From positions 6,850,001 through 6,914,000 of the forward strand of contig JAYKKT010000040.1 of assembly GCA_036023115.1 (NCBI GenBank): a DNA stretch of 64,000 nucleotides, read 5' to 3'. This stretch comes from Brasenia schreberi (Eukaryota > Streptophyta > Magnoliopsida > Nymphaeales > Cabombaceae). The position numbers and the translations under genes are program-made. Under the pieces are notes generated by a model. It did not search any database. It was not told the DNA's origin and saw nothing but the letters and a program-made list of their open reading frames with translations. Below are positions 12,241-26,628 of the stretch, one piece after another (position 1 is the stretch's first letter; each line of letters begins with the position of its first letter).

Positions 12241-14505
12241 AGTGCAAGATGAAGGTGGACGATGACAGTCTGCAAATACTCGAAAGGTTTGAACTAAGAT
12301 TGGGTACATTGGTGCATATCTATTGTTAGAAGGATCCACCACCTGAGTGGTTTCCTTTGTTGTAAATTGCTGCATAATTTGTGAATCAGGTTGAGTCTGC
12401 TTAACAATCAAAAAAATGAAAAGGACTCTACCAACTGAGACATTATCATCTATCCCTTTTCATCACAACAATGTCACATAGTTCCAACTGAAACGATTTA
12501 TTTTGCTTTAGAGATTCGACGGGAACACGTCGATGATGAGCATCCATTAATGGAATCTGAATTTTTAATACCCCTTGCACATTTCTGTTAATTTTGAAGT
12601 AACAGAGTAATATCTCTCTGTTTTGTTTTAGTCAATAGAAACTGCAATGTCTGTCCAACAATCAAAAGCATTCACAGAGACAAGTTTGAAACTTGCCTTC
12701 GAGGGCATAGGCCACACATAAAAAATCTCAAAATGAAGCTTAGCGTTGATAAGCTAGCATAGTTGTCAAGTGTTCTCATATGCTCACCAAAATGAAGTCT
12801 GCAATTTGACCTAACAGATAACCATGACCATGAATCCAGAAGGAAACAGATAGAAGTTTCTTTCTTACGATAGCCGGGGAAGACGGAGATCATCGAAACA
12901 GACAATGAGAATCATACTTCTAGTTCAATTCTGGTTCAAGGTTCAAAGAGAATCAGAACCGGACATGTCTAGATGTGTTCATGGGAATGGGATTGGGCGA
13001 TATATGGCCTATAAGAAGCATTGATCCAAACGATTTCTACTTGGACGCAGTAGGAACCAAGAAAATTTTCCGGGAGGAGGCAAAGTTCTGTTGGGTGAAA
13101 TTCAGGTGAGGCAATCAACGAAGATACCTGAAAATATATAGATCATCTTTGTGAATCTTTTCAGATTCTTTCGGGTTTCAGGTAAGGAAAGTCACCTCAT
13201 CTCACCCATGAGTAGATCCGCCACTGGTCACAAGGATACTTCAATTTACGTGTCATGCCGCCATGTAAGTTAGACACAACACGAATATGAGATTGAGGCA
13301 TATCCTAAAACTCGCATCACATGCTCATAGTCATAGAGAGAACTGTTCCAATTAGAAACCTTGGGACTCTTGCAGTGTCCTAAAGCAAGGTGGTTCTTGA
13401 GGCTACTGTCACAATGGCTTGTTTGGTTACTAGTGACCTATATATAACTAGGCCCGGCTGATCACAACTCGGAAAATATCGTGGGTGCTACCCGAAACAG
13501 GTCCTGTTATGGTAATTGGCTTGCTTATGTGATTCCGTAAGAAATGTGTCGATGGATCGGATTCGAATCAGAATGTCTGATTAATCAGACTTGGAAGAGA
13601 TTTGATAAGATCTTATTTGATCCAAGATGCTTTTTCATCTCAACAATATGCATCGCTCTGGTCGAATCTGACCCTCATATGGATGGATCGATTTAGCAAT
13701 TGGTGGATGAGAACCCATAGTTTGCTTAGTTTGGCTTTTCAATCCATTTGAATTGGTTTGGTAGGTTAATAGCCTGGACACGAGCTAATTATACATAGCT
13801 ACATGAGTTGAACAATGCTGCTTGGCTGGGCTCTGCTCAGACCACTAGGGTGGGCTAGTCTACCTTACATATGATCGATAATATATAAATATACATACAT
13901 TGTTCTACTTTTGTAAAAAATGGTACAATGGTACTTTTTATTAATTCAAATATTTACCTTGAATCATGTCAATTAAACGGTGGTAATGTAACGTTGAATC
14001 AGGTGAGTTATTGATTGGTGTGCCTTAAACCACAGTTACTTGACGCCAGTTTCATGCTTTAAATCATCAAAAACGGGAGTTCGAATGGCACGAGAAATTC
14101 AACGTTGAATCAGGTGATCTGGAAGATGATAATATATACAACACAAAAATGCAAACTACTTATGTTACCTTAAAGCCGACAAGAATATGCCATAAATATA
14201 ACGTGAATGGTATGTGTTTTGGTTTCGGATCATGGTCTCCCGAGACCATCTGATCCATTGCAGTATTGGGTTCATTTGGCTTTTCAGGAAGTCATTGCCA
14301 CAGGTAAGATCAACGTGTCTGATGAGATTGGAAGTAACCAAATCAGATGGTCAATTCTTAATGTTTACTACACACAGAGACATATATGTGTGTATGAATG
14401 ATAAGGTCATCCTTGGAGAGTATCTACTCTCGAATGACCACCGTCTGCCCGCCCTTGATGGGTGATCCAACGACGTGGATGAGGAATATCTTCACTGGGT
14501 GAACC

Positions 14506-14507
<2 letters not shown>
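12241..14507. other. Non-coding interval
   Basis: No credible genes. A sequence near 13211-13226 (GTAGATCCGCCACTG) resembles one end of the hAT MITE family at 19289, but its partner end was not found. Confidence 0.5.
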
Positions 14508-14592
<85 letters not shown>

Positions 14593-14602
14593 ATGTGTGT
14601 GT
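14508..14602. repeat. (TA)n(TG)n microsatellite
   Basis: About 42 bases of TA followed by about 50 bases of TG. Confidence 0.95.
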
Positions 14603-14775
14603 AAGTAGTTCCCCTGCAACGACCATGAAAACCATGGTTTCATATCATCTTTCACGAAATAAAACGGTTTACATTGGCATGACTGAGACCTCACAAGAGG
14701 CGAGCAAAAAGTTCATTCGTATGGCAAGTTTCTGTTTACAGCAGCTTTCTATTTGATTGTATTAAAATCTCAACT

Positions 14776-14777
<2 letters not shown>

Positions 14778-14854
<77 letters not shown>
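14778..14854. repeat. (CT)n microsatellite, 77 bp
   Basis: Uninterrupted CT dinucleotides, about 38 units. Confidence 0.98.
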
Positions 14855-14858
<4 letters not shown>

Positions 14859-15796
14859 AGTTAATTATATTGAAGTATCGTATTCATCCAACAGCACGAA
14901 GCTATACAGACCAAGACTGAACCCTGACCTATTAGAAACTCATCCCATTGAGCTCTATGACCCAAGGAAGCTCGTTGCTAGGTTCATGAGCTGAGTCGAA
15001 ATGAGTCCGGGATGCACCGAGACGAAACCGAACAACAAGCAGCCTGTTGCTTGGCAACCATGAAAGAACTTGCTGGTTGGATCTACGTATCCAGATGCCC
15101 ACTGTTAAAAGGATACTTTCGCACCTAGAGCGTTAGCCCAAAGGCAGGGCACTCTAACACCCGTTGTTGCCGGTCGGGAGTTTGACTCACAGAGGCTAAT
15201 GCATGTGTGGGTATGTGTGTTAGGCTTCAACCTCCTCTTGTAACAAAAAAAAAAGAATACTTTCGGAAGATACATCTTTCCAAGGTGAATGTGTTAATGT
15301 TGCAATATCTTCACCATTATTGTATCATCTAAAGCTTGGGGTGGGCTTGCTTTGGGAAGTAGACACTGTCCCCTCACATGCGTGTTTTCATAGAAAAAGG
15401 CTGCAGTCTAAGTCATGTGGTTGGACCAGGCACTAAGAAAACCAAGAAATAATTGTCCGGTCGGGGGACCCAACCCGCTGCTACAAACGAGACCTTTTTA
15501 ATCACTCTTGCCTTCTACTTCAGCTTGCGTTTTATCACGTCTAATAATATCCATCCCTCTCACTAGTGTTGGTGACTTCAGACACTACCCGAAACCCTGA
15601 CACGAATGATCTGATTAGTCTGTGTAAAGTGGCTCAACGTCTAGTTCACTTGTTTCCTAGAAGAGCTGTGAATGAAGGTAGAAATGTGTTGGTAAATTCA
15701 GACGCTACACGAAAACCCAACATGAGCGCGACCTGAAAATTCTACTCTGCTGCCACCCAACTAACGAGAAAAACTTCATTGTTCCGTGGATTCAAC

Positions 15797-15884
<88 letters not shown>

Positions 15885-18800
15885 TAGGAGTTAGCAAAAC
15901 TCTCATTCATGCTAGACCATCTTTAATATTCAAAACATTAGATGGATGATATGAGTGAACTAAATTCAAAAAACAATATATATATATATATATATATATA
16001 ATATAAAAAATTGTTTTAGTTATATGAAATAACATAATCCAACATGAATGAGATTATACCAGCTTCTATATATATAAATATAATACACACTATTGAGTGT
16101 CTCTAGTGACGAAAAATGTACAACTTGTTCCGTATACGTGAGAAGTTTGAAAGATATTAAAAACAAGAATAAACTGCCATACGTTGTCATCTTGCAAAAC
16201 AAGGGATTGAACTTCCAAACTGTAGCCTTGGAAATATCCTCCTGCAAAATTTAGATTGGAATAAAAAACAAATTTGCAGGAGGGTTTCTATGTTCAGTAA
16301 GCTTATGTTCATCATATATATCAAATAATCGTGTTCCTTTTGGTCATATCTTTGTGTTCGTTTATTGCGAGTCTATGCACACGCCTGTCTGTGTGTATAC
16401 AGAGAGTGACACGTGCATGTTTGCATGTGTGCGTGTGATAGAGAGAGTTACTATTTGGATTTTGATGTCTTCTAGCCTATTCTTTGTCATGAAATATTTG
16501 GCAAAGAGCTGCACACAGCATCTCCACCCACTCATGAAGGGTCAGGGTCAGTACCACCCCAAGCACTAAAGCAATCACCCCTCGTCATATTTGGACCTCT
16601 GAATTATATAAATACATGCATATATATATAGACATAATACACGCACACATTATATATATATATAGAGTTACTAGTTAATATGCTTACCACCTTGTTCATC
16701 TTTGAAGATCTCACCCATCCATATTAAGAAATGGATGGGTGGATTAAAAAAGTAAATTTTGAATAAAGTACATATGCAAAAGGTACATGTTAAACTTTGT
16801 TTTCTTTTTCTTTTTCTTTTTATTCACTTATACATAGATTAAGATTTTTATGGATATGATAAGTATATAACATGCCAAAGACTTATATATAGAGAGAGAA
16901 AACTAACACCCTTTTTTTTAGGAGTATGAATGTAATAGCATTGCTCTTTATAACTACAACAATGAGGGGAATAACATTGATCTTTGTACTTTTCTAAAAC
17001 TTTTTTAAAAAATTAAATTATACTTATGTCATTAAAAAACAAGTAAAGATGAATGAGTATGTCACAGTATATATATACATCGGGCCTTGGTAGATTTACA
17101 AGGTGGGTAATGTAAAGAAAGGCCAGTGCGTTTTTTAAGCCCATGTATTGTGTTGTAGACCACAAGTTCAATTCTCATGGCGTGCACACTCGGTTTGGCC
17201 TCCTGTTGTACCAAAGACAACAATACTATGGAATAGGAGATCAATAATAAGAGTTGAAGTGAAGTCAAATACACAAATTTTGTTGGTAAGTGTACTTACC
17301 GCTTGAGCGTGCAAGATCCTTGCGTCGGTGTCGTGTCATCTCGTATCCACGTTGAAAACAGGTCCAACTACTTGCTCGCAATTTCTTTTGATACTTCGGG
17401 TTCATCCCAAATCATTTCAGCTTTTGTATCAGGAGTTATACTGGTTGGCATCAATTGCGCTTTCAGGTTGCCTTCGTGTTGTGTTATTTCAAAAGTGTCA
17501 TGTATTGCCCTCCTTGCTGAAAAGAAGTACCAACTATTAAGCCACATATCCACACGCGCACGCGCACGTACTTGTGTACACCCACGAAATATGGATGGTT
17601 TATGTTTGAATTTAAAAATAAAAAGTATATTTATATTTTAACTATACTTATGCAAGAGATTACTTTTTGAATTTAAATTTCAATCATTAAATTTTCAAGT
17701 TTAATTATTTAGATTTTTTTTAATATAATAATATATAATATTGTTAGATATGTCATTCTCTTTATTTCTCTTTATATATAGACATAGCCAGTTCAAAACC
17801 CCATTAAATGTTTGAATCATAACCAAACCAACCCCAAAACCACTAGTAATCGGAACCGGAACCGGCAGTTTCGGTCTTTGGAATCATAACCGGAGACCTC
17901 CCAGTTCGATTATAGTTGATGAGTTTCGAGAATCGGATCGAAACCCATGGTTTCACATTAGATTTTATTTTAAATTTATTTTTCAATCTCGACTTAAGAC
18001 AAATGCTTTCTTAACTCAACAGTAGTGAAATTGAGGTTGAGGCTGATATGAAATATGATTCCCCAGGAGGGTGCCTTTAATTGTATTTATTTTCTTGTAT
18101 TTCAAACAAGAAAGCTGGTGTAACTCAAGGGCAGGGAGGGCCTTGTCTTTGAAGTCTCATGTGGAGTTTGACTTCCGGTGAATAGATTTCCGGAAAACCA
18201 AAATGAAATATATATATATCCAGTGATAGCTTTTCGGAGAATTTCGCATAAATTAATGCAGAAAATAAATCTGTTAACGTTGCTCATGTGTTAGAATAAA
18301 TTATTAAGAAGAAATCGAGAAAAAATATCCATGAACGTATGAGTACGATGCTCGCGATGCATGATGGCTTGGAAAAAAAAAGTTAACCATACCAACGAAT
18401 CAACAAACTCTTGAAAGAATCAATTAAGTTTCTTGCGGAGTAGAAGGTTGCATCATTGATTAGATTAACAAAAAGGAAGTATTATAAGTCCCTCTTCAAT
18501 TTTATTACTCTTCATGTTCTTTTTCTTTTGGTGGCTATAGTCGGGGTGAAGACGCATCCAACAAAACCCCAAGAAGACGTGGCATTATCTAAGTCATCAA
18601 ATAAAAAAATTGGCCGACGTTCATCAAATAAAAAAAATTATCGAATCTAAAAAAATACCTCAAAAAATATAAAATACCTCTTTGAATCATGTTCAAACCA
18701 CCACTTCTTTTACAAAAAAGTGACAAAACTCTGACAAATCATATTATATGTTGTTCGGCTACCGAAGAAGACATCGTAGATCAAGTGACCGATAGGGTTG

Positions 18801-19280
18801 ACGGTAACATAGCAAACGAGAGAGTAGGTTCACAACACCGAAAAAAAAGAAGAGAAAAACCACACGTAAGGTCGAAATAGTGAAAGAATTTTCAAAAATA
18901 AGTAAGGTATTTTTGAAAATCACACAGAAAAAGAGTATGTATATTAATTCCGTGTGTGGCAATAGCAATTTCCTTCAAAATTCAGGGAAAATTACGTTTG
19001 ATTTTTTAGAATCAAAAGCAAACAAAAATCGAACCGAACACGAATTACCTATAGTCTATGAACTCCACCCACCCCTTCCCTCAAATTTAACAGTAACTCG
19101 GCATTTTTCACAACCAAGCTTTCCTTGCCCAATCTCTTCCACAACCAAACTTCTCGATGTGTAATGCAAAATAATCTACTACCTTGTCTATCAATGCCAA
19201 TTAATCTTAACGTCTCTCTTTTGTATATCGAATGATGGCGTCCACCGGTCTAATTCACTAGCAAAACCAACAAATAGCTT
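14855..19280. other. Non-coding interval, repeat-rich
   Basis: No supportable genes. It contains a pure (TA)n of about 82 bp at 15800-15881 and a shorter one at 15978-16001. Segments rich in AACCGG and GGTTCGG near 17780-17950 resemble degenerate MITE ends. Small open frames (for example 18456-18650) show no family resemblance and are not called. Confidence 0.5.
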
Positions 19281-19288
19281 AGTTCAAC

Positions 19289-19466
19289 CAGTAGCGGATG
19301 TACATTGAGTCGAGGTAGGGGCGGCCGGTGCCGCCCCACCTGAAATTTGGAAAAAAAAACAATGAAAAAACTACGGGCATGATCATATCCATAACTATTA
19401 CACATACCTTAAATCATCAAATAAGCAATTCACCTACACCCACAAAAAATTCTAGATCCACCACTG
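19289..19466. mobile_element. hAT MITE with perfect 8-bp TSD
   Basis: 178 bp with terminal inverted repeats: left CAGTAGCGGATGTA, right reverse-complemented CAGTGGTGGATCTA. It is flanked by the exact 8-bp repeat AGTTCAAC at 19281-19288 and 19467-19474. TIR sequence and TSD length fit a non-autonomous hAT element. A GC-rich palindrome (GGGGCGGCCGGTGCCGCCCC) lies inside. Confidence 0.9.
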
Positions 19467-19474
19467 AGTTCAAC

Positions 19475-22400
19475 CATGGAATATAGACACGTGAACATCT
19501 TGTATGTATTACAGATCCTTTCACAAGAAACAATTCTACGTATTTTTGCCAACAACCAAAGTGGAGTTGAACCGAGATCTTTGGGTTTGATTTGGTTCGG
19601 GGCCGGTTCTTAAATTCCAAGATGGTTGAAGATTCAGTTAGTTTGGTTCGGTTATTGGAAAAAAACAACGGATTCACACTAGTGGGCGTAAGTAATTAGA
19701 CCAGAAATTAAGTGCCTAGAGTCATGACATAATACCATTCATGAAACTATAAGAAGGGACACCAAAAGCATCATAAAAGTCTTTTTTGGGTTGTCATAGT
19801 TTTCAGAGAGCGTCACAACTTTTTTTTTTTTAAATGGCGTTCAACCTTTTCTTTTTACTAAGGGAGACTGAAGCCTAACACACAAGCACCCACCAGTGCC
19901 ATACTCAGATTTTTTTTGGAGTGAGCTGCAGTTGTATTTCGAGTAAAGCTTATATATATTTCAGGTCTACAAAGCACTTGTATTTCGTACTGACTCCATC
20001 ACTTTTCAAATTTTAAGTAAAACTCATGCTCACCTCGCTCTAAAGTAGGTCCACCACTAGCACCCACCGGGCAGGAGTTTGAGAGTCCTACTGGTTGAGC
20101 TAAAGTTCTGGGTGTGGTGATCAACGTTAAGGTGCACGATTGCATGTAGGGCGGTCGAAATAGGGTGGTTTTGGGATGGGTAAGCTTATACTCGGCTCCA
20201 TACATGAGCCTCACCATTGGAATCCACATTCATTACCTCAAGAAAACCCAGCCTTCTACACCATACCATACATGAAGGTGTTGGGTTTCGGTTTGCCTCG
20301 AACCTGAAATTGAAACGACCCATATTTCACCAAAAGCTTCTCTTCGACACACTCCTTGAGAGTCAAAATCCCCATCAGCTACCACAGTAGAGAGCACCCT
20401 GTCGTTGAGCTAACGGACTGATGTTGCAAAGTTTATGCAGACCCCCTCAAAGGTAGGTTTCTTTCTTAAAACAAATAATGATGTCGCAATGCACAGCGTT
20501 AGCTCACGTTACGCTATCTGATTTACACGACTCAAATGATGAGTTTGATTCTTGGGATGTGTCAGTTTGTCCTTTGTGTAAGAGATAAGCCTCTCGTTAT
20601 AAATATATATTTAGAGAGAGGTAACACCTTCGGGTGTTAGAAAATTTAAATAAATCTTAATCATTTATATTTGGTGATTGATGTTATAAACTAAAAAGTA
20701 CATGTATACTTTTTGTTTTAATGATTTGAATCTATAAAATAAAAAGTACATATATACTTTTTGTATGACCACTTTATTCACATGAACAGTTGTTTTGTAA
20801 ATTTTAAATCTCAAACATCGACTACCAAAGATAAATGATTTAGATTTATTTCGATTTGTTAGTACCTAAGTGTAGTAGCATATAACAATGTCTCTCTTTC
20901 TCTCTCTATATATAGAGAGAGAGCATAGTTCATGTGTACATCAATTCATGCTTAAACATTCTCAAGAATAATTGGATTTGACAAATCTCAATAATTGACT
21001 TTAAAGATCAAACCATTGTGATCCTTAAGAAGATTATAGATAGATTAACATGTGCGGAGACTACTTCTCCACACACATATAGATATATACAAAAAGAGAA
21101 AGAGAGAGAGAGAGCGGAGAGGTATCATAGAGCATGGTATTCAATCTTCCATTTTACATGTATTCATTACTTCAACAATCAATCATTGTCCTTTACAACT
21201 CTTATTATTCTTCCATCCACTAAAACCATCCTTTGTTTATCATCAAAACCACATAAAACTATCTATCTATCTATATATATATATTTGAGTTTTAAGTGGT
21301 TTTGGTAGTGATTGTGATAATTTAATGTATATATATATATATATATATAAAAGTAGATAGTGATATACGCTCAATTCAATTTGTACTTAAATTTATTTTA
21401 ACATTTTCGTCGTTTAATTGGTCTGATTAATGATCTAAAAAGGTGTTTGTATTGATGTGCATTAAATGAGAGTATGGAAAGTAGATACAAAGTTGCTTTT
21501 TTTATTCAAATACCCACCATCCTTCATGTGGATCAAACAGTGGAAATGCCAAAGTAGATTTAAGTATGCAATGATCAGTATATATCGTTACCCACTTATG
21601 CTTGATCATTACTTTATTAAAATATATGAATGTAATAATATTGTCATATATATTTTTTCAATATACGTAGAACTCTTTAAAAAACTTTTGTACTGTCAAA
21701 AAATAATAAATGAATATGAGTGACCATATCAATGGTGGGTATGATTTATGTATATATATATATACAAATAAATCTTGTCCACTTGTGTTCATCCATTATT
21801 TTGGTGACATGAGTCGAAGCTTTTGAAACGTATGAAACATAGTTTTATTACACTTATACCAAGGTGGGCATGAGTTCAAGGTGTTGCCGGATGAATGTCG
21901 CTCTGTGAAAGAAAAGAAGGGATCTGTGCAACGCCGCACAGGCTTCAGATTACCGAGTCGCCAAAGAAGCGTGGGCCCCACACATAAGGGATTTTCTTTT
22001 GAGCGGGCAACGTGGGCCAATTTGAATCAAGACCTTTTTGGAGGTTGGGCAGCGATTCTCCAATGGAGGAACGCGACGCGCTAGAAGAAGACAGCGGCCT
22101 TTTTGGCGCCAGATTTTTACTTCTCCTTTTTAAAGATTGGCCGGATTGCAAACCTGTGAATTAAAATCCAAATACTTGGACTCATTTAAAGCAGATCCAG
22201 ATCCCTGATTTGGTTCCAGGAAAAAGAGTTTTGATTCAGATCCAAACATGGTTTTATGTACAGGGCCTCCAGCCAAACTCTTCAATCATCAAGAAGAGCT
22301 TGCCGACGTCGACAAATGGGGAGAACATTATTTTATTTGCATGAATATTACTGTTAAAATAAATGATGTGCATCAAAGAGCAAGAGCTTACCTGGCTGGG

Positions 22401-22602
22401 GGGTCGGCTCCCTATTTTACCAAAAACAAAACTGTGCAATTTCAGATCCGGATTGTGTACTTAACCATGTAGATGAATTTGGATATAGATTCCACTTTTT
22501 ATTTCTGCTATCATTTTGATGTCTTTTTCTGCCATTTTAAATTTTCTACTAACTAATTTCTTCAATTTTATTTTATCGCCTTTCCAAATGTCTAAACCAA
22601 CT

Positions 22603-22606
<4 letters not shown>
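19475..22606. other. Non-coding interval
   Basis: No gene recognised. A relatively GC-rich patch at about 21870-22130 has short open frames on both strands but no recognisable motif. Confidence 0.5.

Positions 22607-22663
<57 letters not shown>
22607..22663. repeat. (TC)n microsatellite, 57 bp
   Basis: Uninterrupted TC dinucleotides ending before TTCCTTC. Confidence 0.97.
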
Positions 22664-22666
<3 letters not shown>

Positions 22667-22689
22667 TTCTTTGGCACTTACCATCTTTT

Positions 22690-23105
22690 GTTCTAAACAC
22701 TCTTGAACTAGAAGACATGGGCCCAATCCCTAAAAAATTATTTATATTTAAAAAAATTATAAGGCTATTTAAGTGGTTCGCTATTAATGCATGAAGAAGG
22801 TCGTAGAACGGTCCTATAGGTGCTCATGAATAATGCAAATGAGCATACTGTGGATACTTTGGTTGATTTCATTAACACTAGAAAAGCATAAGAATACTTA
22901 AAAAGTCCCATCTTCAAAGTGATGTTCCTCATATAATGACATTAAAAGACAAATTGGTCTCACTTAGACGAGGAAATAATTGGATAAATAAAGTTTTTTG
23001 GTGAATATTTTAATGTTTAAAATCAATTATATGGTTATAAAAAGAAATGTACACAATGTCGTAGTGAAGTATATTAATTCTTAAAAAGCCCCAAGAAGAT
23101 AATGG
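22690..23105 (+). mobile_element. Copia gag fragment, same family as element D
   Basis: About 415 bp nearly identical to 27609-28027 inside element D. It shares ACTCTTGAACTAGAAGACATG at its start and runs on through AAGAAATGTACACAATGTC. In D this region lies between the 5' LTR and the protease, so it is gag-derived. No LTR is attached here, and stop codons interrupt it. Confidence 0.75.
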
Positions 23106-23153
23106 GTCATGTTTTTGTTGTAATATTATCTTATGTGTGTACTGATTGGTGAG

Positions 23154-23685
<532 letters not shown>

Positions 23686-23693
23686 TTGGTAAG

Positions 23694-24158
23694 AAATCAT
23701 ATTTTTCATATCCATGAACATATAATAAAAATTATTCGAATTACCCATGTAAAAAATTCATAGCAAATCGTAGGTAAAAAATTGTTGAAACTGGCCCGGT
23801 AGTTATAATTATTTGATTGATGTAGAAAAATCTACGGCGTCACAAATCAAACCTTATAAGGTAAAATCTAACACAAGACAGCACCTTAGATGCACACGAA
23901 TTTTAAATTTGTATTAGCATCACTTTGTATGGCCCAAATTCTTTTGGACACTTATAATACAAGAAGTTTTAGGCCCCAAAGTTTTAGTCTGTACTTCTAA
24001 TACCCATGGCTCCGCAGTCTCATAATTTTAGGCCCTAAAATTTTAAATCATCCTCCACATGTGCCGAACACAAAGTTGTGTATGGCACACGTACACAAGT
24101 CCATTTTGCTCCAATGGTATATCTTTTAGTCTATGATGAGAAAGGTTTGATACAAAAG

Positions 24159-24229
<71 letters not shown>

Positions 24230-24694
24230 GGTATTTTAAGAATATAGCGTTGTCTTTCTTAAATGGGCAAAAAACGATACATTAATGGTGTTGTTCTTAA
24301 TTGTTCGTCAAGAGTGATTGATCCTACCCTATCATTTAGAGAGAGAGAAGGCTGATAAAGTCTGATGTGCTTTGGCTTTTATCAATTTAAATTGAAACAT
24401 GATTTGGTTCAAAACCAGTCAACGTCAAGACCGGCTAATTGGATTCAGGAGCATAACCAAAACGGAGAACTCATGGTTCGGTTATGGTTCTCCCCAATGG
24501 AACTGAAACCGACATAATTTCTCGTTCCATTTTAATCTTTAATTATTTTCTGTTAATTTTTTTGACAAAACCAGAATTGAACTCAACTCAACCGTCTTAA
24601 AACACCAACAAAAACTGGTTCGGTTCTAGTTCATAGTCCCGAGCAAATAGGAATGAGGTATACCTAGTACCAGCTCTCTTTATATATATATATA
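23694..24694. other. Non-coding interval with TA repeat and MITE remnant
   Basis: (TA)n at 24160-24226. Segments at about 24395-24640 rich in GGTTCGGTT look like another degenerate MITE of the 7378/23154 type, without clear boundaries. No gene. Confidence 0.5.
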
Positions 24695-24714
24695 TATACA
24701 TGTACATACATATA

Positions 24715-25110
24715 CAACAACAACAACAACTAAGCCTTTTCCCATACTAGACGGGGTCGGCTACATGGATTCTTTGTTTCCACAGATCCCTATCGTATGC
24801 CATGTTAGCAGTTAACTCCCAATAAGCTAGATCATTCTTTATTGTTTCTTTCCAACACTTTTGTGGTCGTCCTCTACCTCTTTTAATACTTTCCAAATTT
24901 AGTTTTTCTAACCTTCGTTTTTCTTTTGATCTTCTTTCTATATGTCCAAACCATCTTAAACGATGTTCTCTCATTTTATCCTCTATTGGTGCCACTCCTA
25001 ATTTGTTTCTAATAACCTCATTATGTATACGGTCTTTTCTTGTATGACCACTCATCTATCTCAACATCTTCATTTCTGTCACAGACATCTTTTGTACATG
25101 TATATATGTA
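24715..25110 (-). mobile_element. RTE-type LINE, 5'-truncated 3' end
   Basis: The minus strand encodes the C-terminal tail of a plant RTE reverse-transcriptase ORF ([33 protein letters not shown]) and ends in a (TTG)n tail, seen here as CAACAACAACAAC at the left edge. A perfect 20-bp TSD, TATACATGTACATACATATA, lies at 24695-24714 and 25111-25130. The copy is severely 5'-truncated, as is usual for LINEs. Confidence 0.9.
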
Positions 25111-25130
25111 TATACATGTACATACATATA

Positions 25131-25500
25131 TATATATATATATAAAATTTATTTAATTTAATTCATTTATCTAATTATTTATGGGTTTAATGCGTATCAA
25201 TGTGAATGAAGCAACAGCCACATGACTCACGACACCATCACCTCAAAAAGGCAGGCGCTGGCGACTAGCGTAGCCCGTATCAATAAAGAAAGCGGCCCGG
25301 AGCATGTGGACTTTAATTAGGCGCCTGGAATTAGAAATTTTAAACGTAGGGAGCTATCCGATATTCTATAAGTTGTTGAGGGGGCTTTCGTAATTCCTTT
25401 TCTTAACACCTAACCGTATCAATAGGAATGCGTTTCCAGTTTAAGAATACGAAAGAGAAAAAAAAACCCAGGAAAAACATTTTATCTGAAAAGGCTGCTC
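25131..25500. promoter_or_regulatory. Putative promoter region of the myosin locus
   Basis: The sequence becomes less AT-rich toward the first myosin exon. No single convincing TATA box was found. The assignment is by position only. Confidence 0.35.
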
Positions 25501-25736
25501 CAGTTAGCAGTTGCGAGTGCACTGCAGTGTCCTCTCCTCTGCTTCACAAAAGAAAAGCAGAGAGATAGAGAGAGAGAGAGAGCTGCGAGGTCAATCGGAC
25601 GGTAGAATATATCTGAAGGAACCTCCAGGGAGTTTCCTCCCCCCGAACGGGAAATCACTTGATCGGATGAGGGGGAGTTCCTTCAAGGATCGAAGCATCG
25701 ATTAAGGACGTTGGTCTTGTTTAGAGGCGGGTTGAG
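25501..25736 (+). other. Putative myosin 5' UTR exon
   Basis: GA-rich and leader-like. A good donor (GAG|GTGAGT) lies at 25736/25737, and an acceptor (GGATTGTAG) ends at 26225, 22 bases before the ATG. A leader intron of about 490 bp is therefore likely. The transcription start is not determined. Confidence 0.4.
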
Positions 25737-26247
25737 GTGAGTCCTCAATGATCTGCTGTTTCCGTGGTTTTGCGTGCTTTTTCTCGGTTTTTAGGTCTCC
25801 GGGGAGACAAATGGGTCTTAGAGTGGAGATTTTCGCGTTCGCTGAATTTAATGTGGAAGATGGATCCGCTTTGGTAGATTCATATGTCTTGCGTAGTTTC
25901 TTGTGGAGATTTTACTGTTTTCCGGTAGCGTTTTTTGGATCGTGTTTCTCTGGATAAGATCGTTCGATCAGTGAGCGTTTTCGTTGTTTATGCTGGGAAA
26001 TGACATGGACTCTTGATTCTTTTGGAAGGAATCAGATGATTACTAGGGTCTTTGTTTTATAGAATTTTTTTTCGGGACTAGGTTGATGGGATTGAAATGG
26101 TGCTAGAGGTTGTTGTTTCTTGAATCATCTTGCTTGAACTCTTCCAAGGCAAGCGGTCATTTTTGTTATTTCGTGGATGATCGTGACTGTATTTGCTGAT
26201 TCATGGCGACTCATTTGGATTGTAGATTCTGAGAAGGATCTGTGAAA

Positions 26248-26628
26248 ATGATTCACTCTATTTCGCGTAAAAGCGAGGCATCCTTGGGGCCAAAGAAGCG
26301 AAACTTGAAAGCTAGAGTACCAAATTCGTTGCAGACGATGAAATCTTTGCCTGCTGAGTTCAGAATCTCTCCTCCTCCGGAACGCTCTGAGACGGCTGGG
26401 TTTGAGAGGGCGAAGAATTTGGGAAGCAGAAAGAATGGAACGTCCGGTGGTAGCGACAGTGAGTCAGAGAGTCTGACCATGTACCAGAGCAACGACGAAT
26501 CTCCCTATGGTAAAAAGTTAGCTGTGATTGAATTCCAGGACGATGGCGAAGATTCGGGAAGGCCACTGTATTTGCCACTGAGTAACGAATCGAGTTGGAG
26601 CGATCACAGCGTCTATGGTGCAAAGAAG
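26248..26628 (+). CDS. Myosin VIII exon 1
   Basis: 127 codons, phase 0 to 0, ending AAG|GTAGCT. The ATG at 26248 is preferred over a GTG in the same frame six bases upstream. It carries the class VIII N-terminal extension with SLPAEFR (about residues 36-42), a Ser/Glu-rich linker and WSDHSVYGAKK at the end. The extension is poorly conserved in the family except for these two motifs. Confidence 0.85.

Noticed and set aside
14475..14756. 93-codon frame across TA/TG repeats
   Set aside because: Low-complexity translation of a microsatellite.
18456..18650. Small frame with a hydrophobic N-terminus resembling a secreted peptide precursor
   Set aside because: No conserved peptide motif, no promoter evidence, AT-rich context; chance is likelier.
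21881..22151. GC-rich patch with frames on both strands
   Set aside because: No recognisable domain; the frames are short and mutually overlapping.
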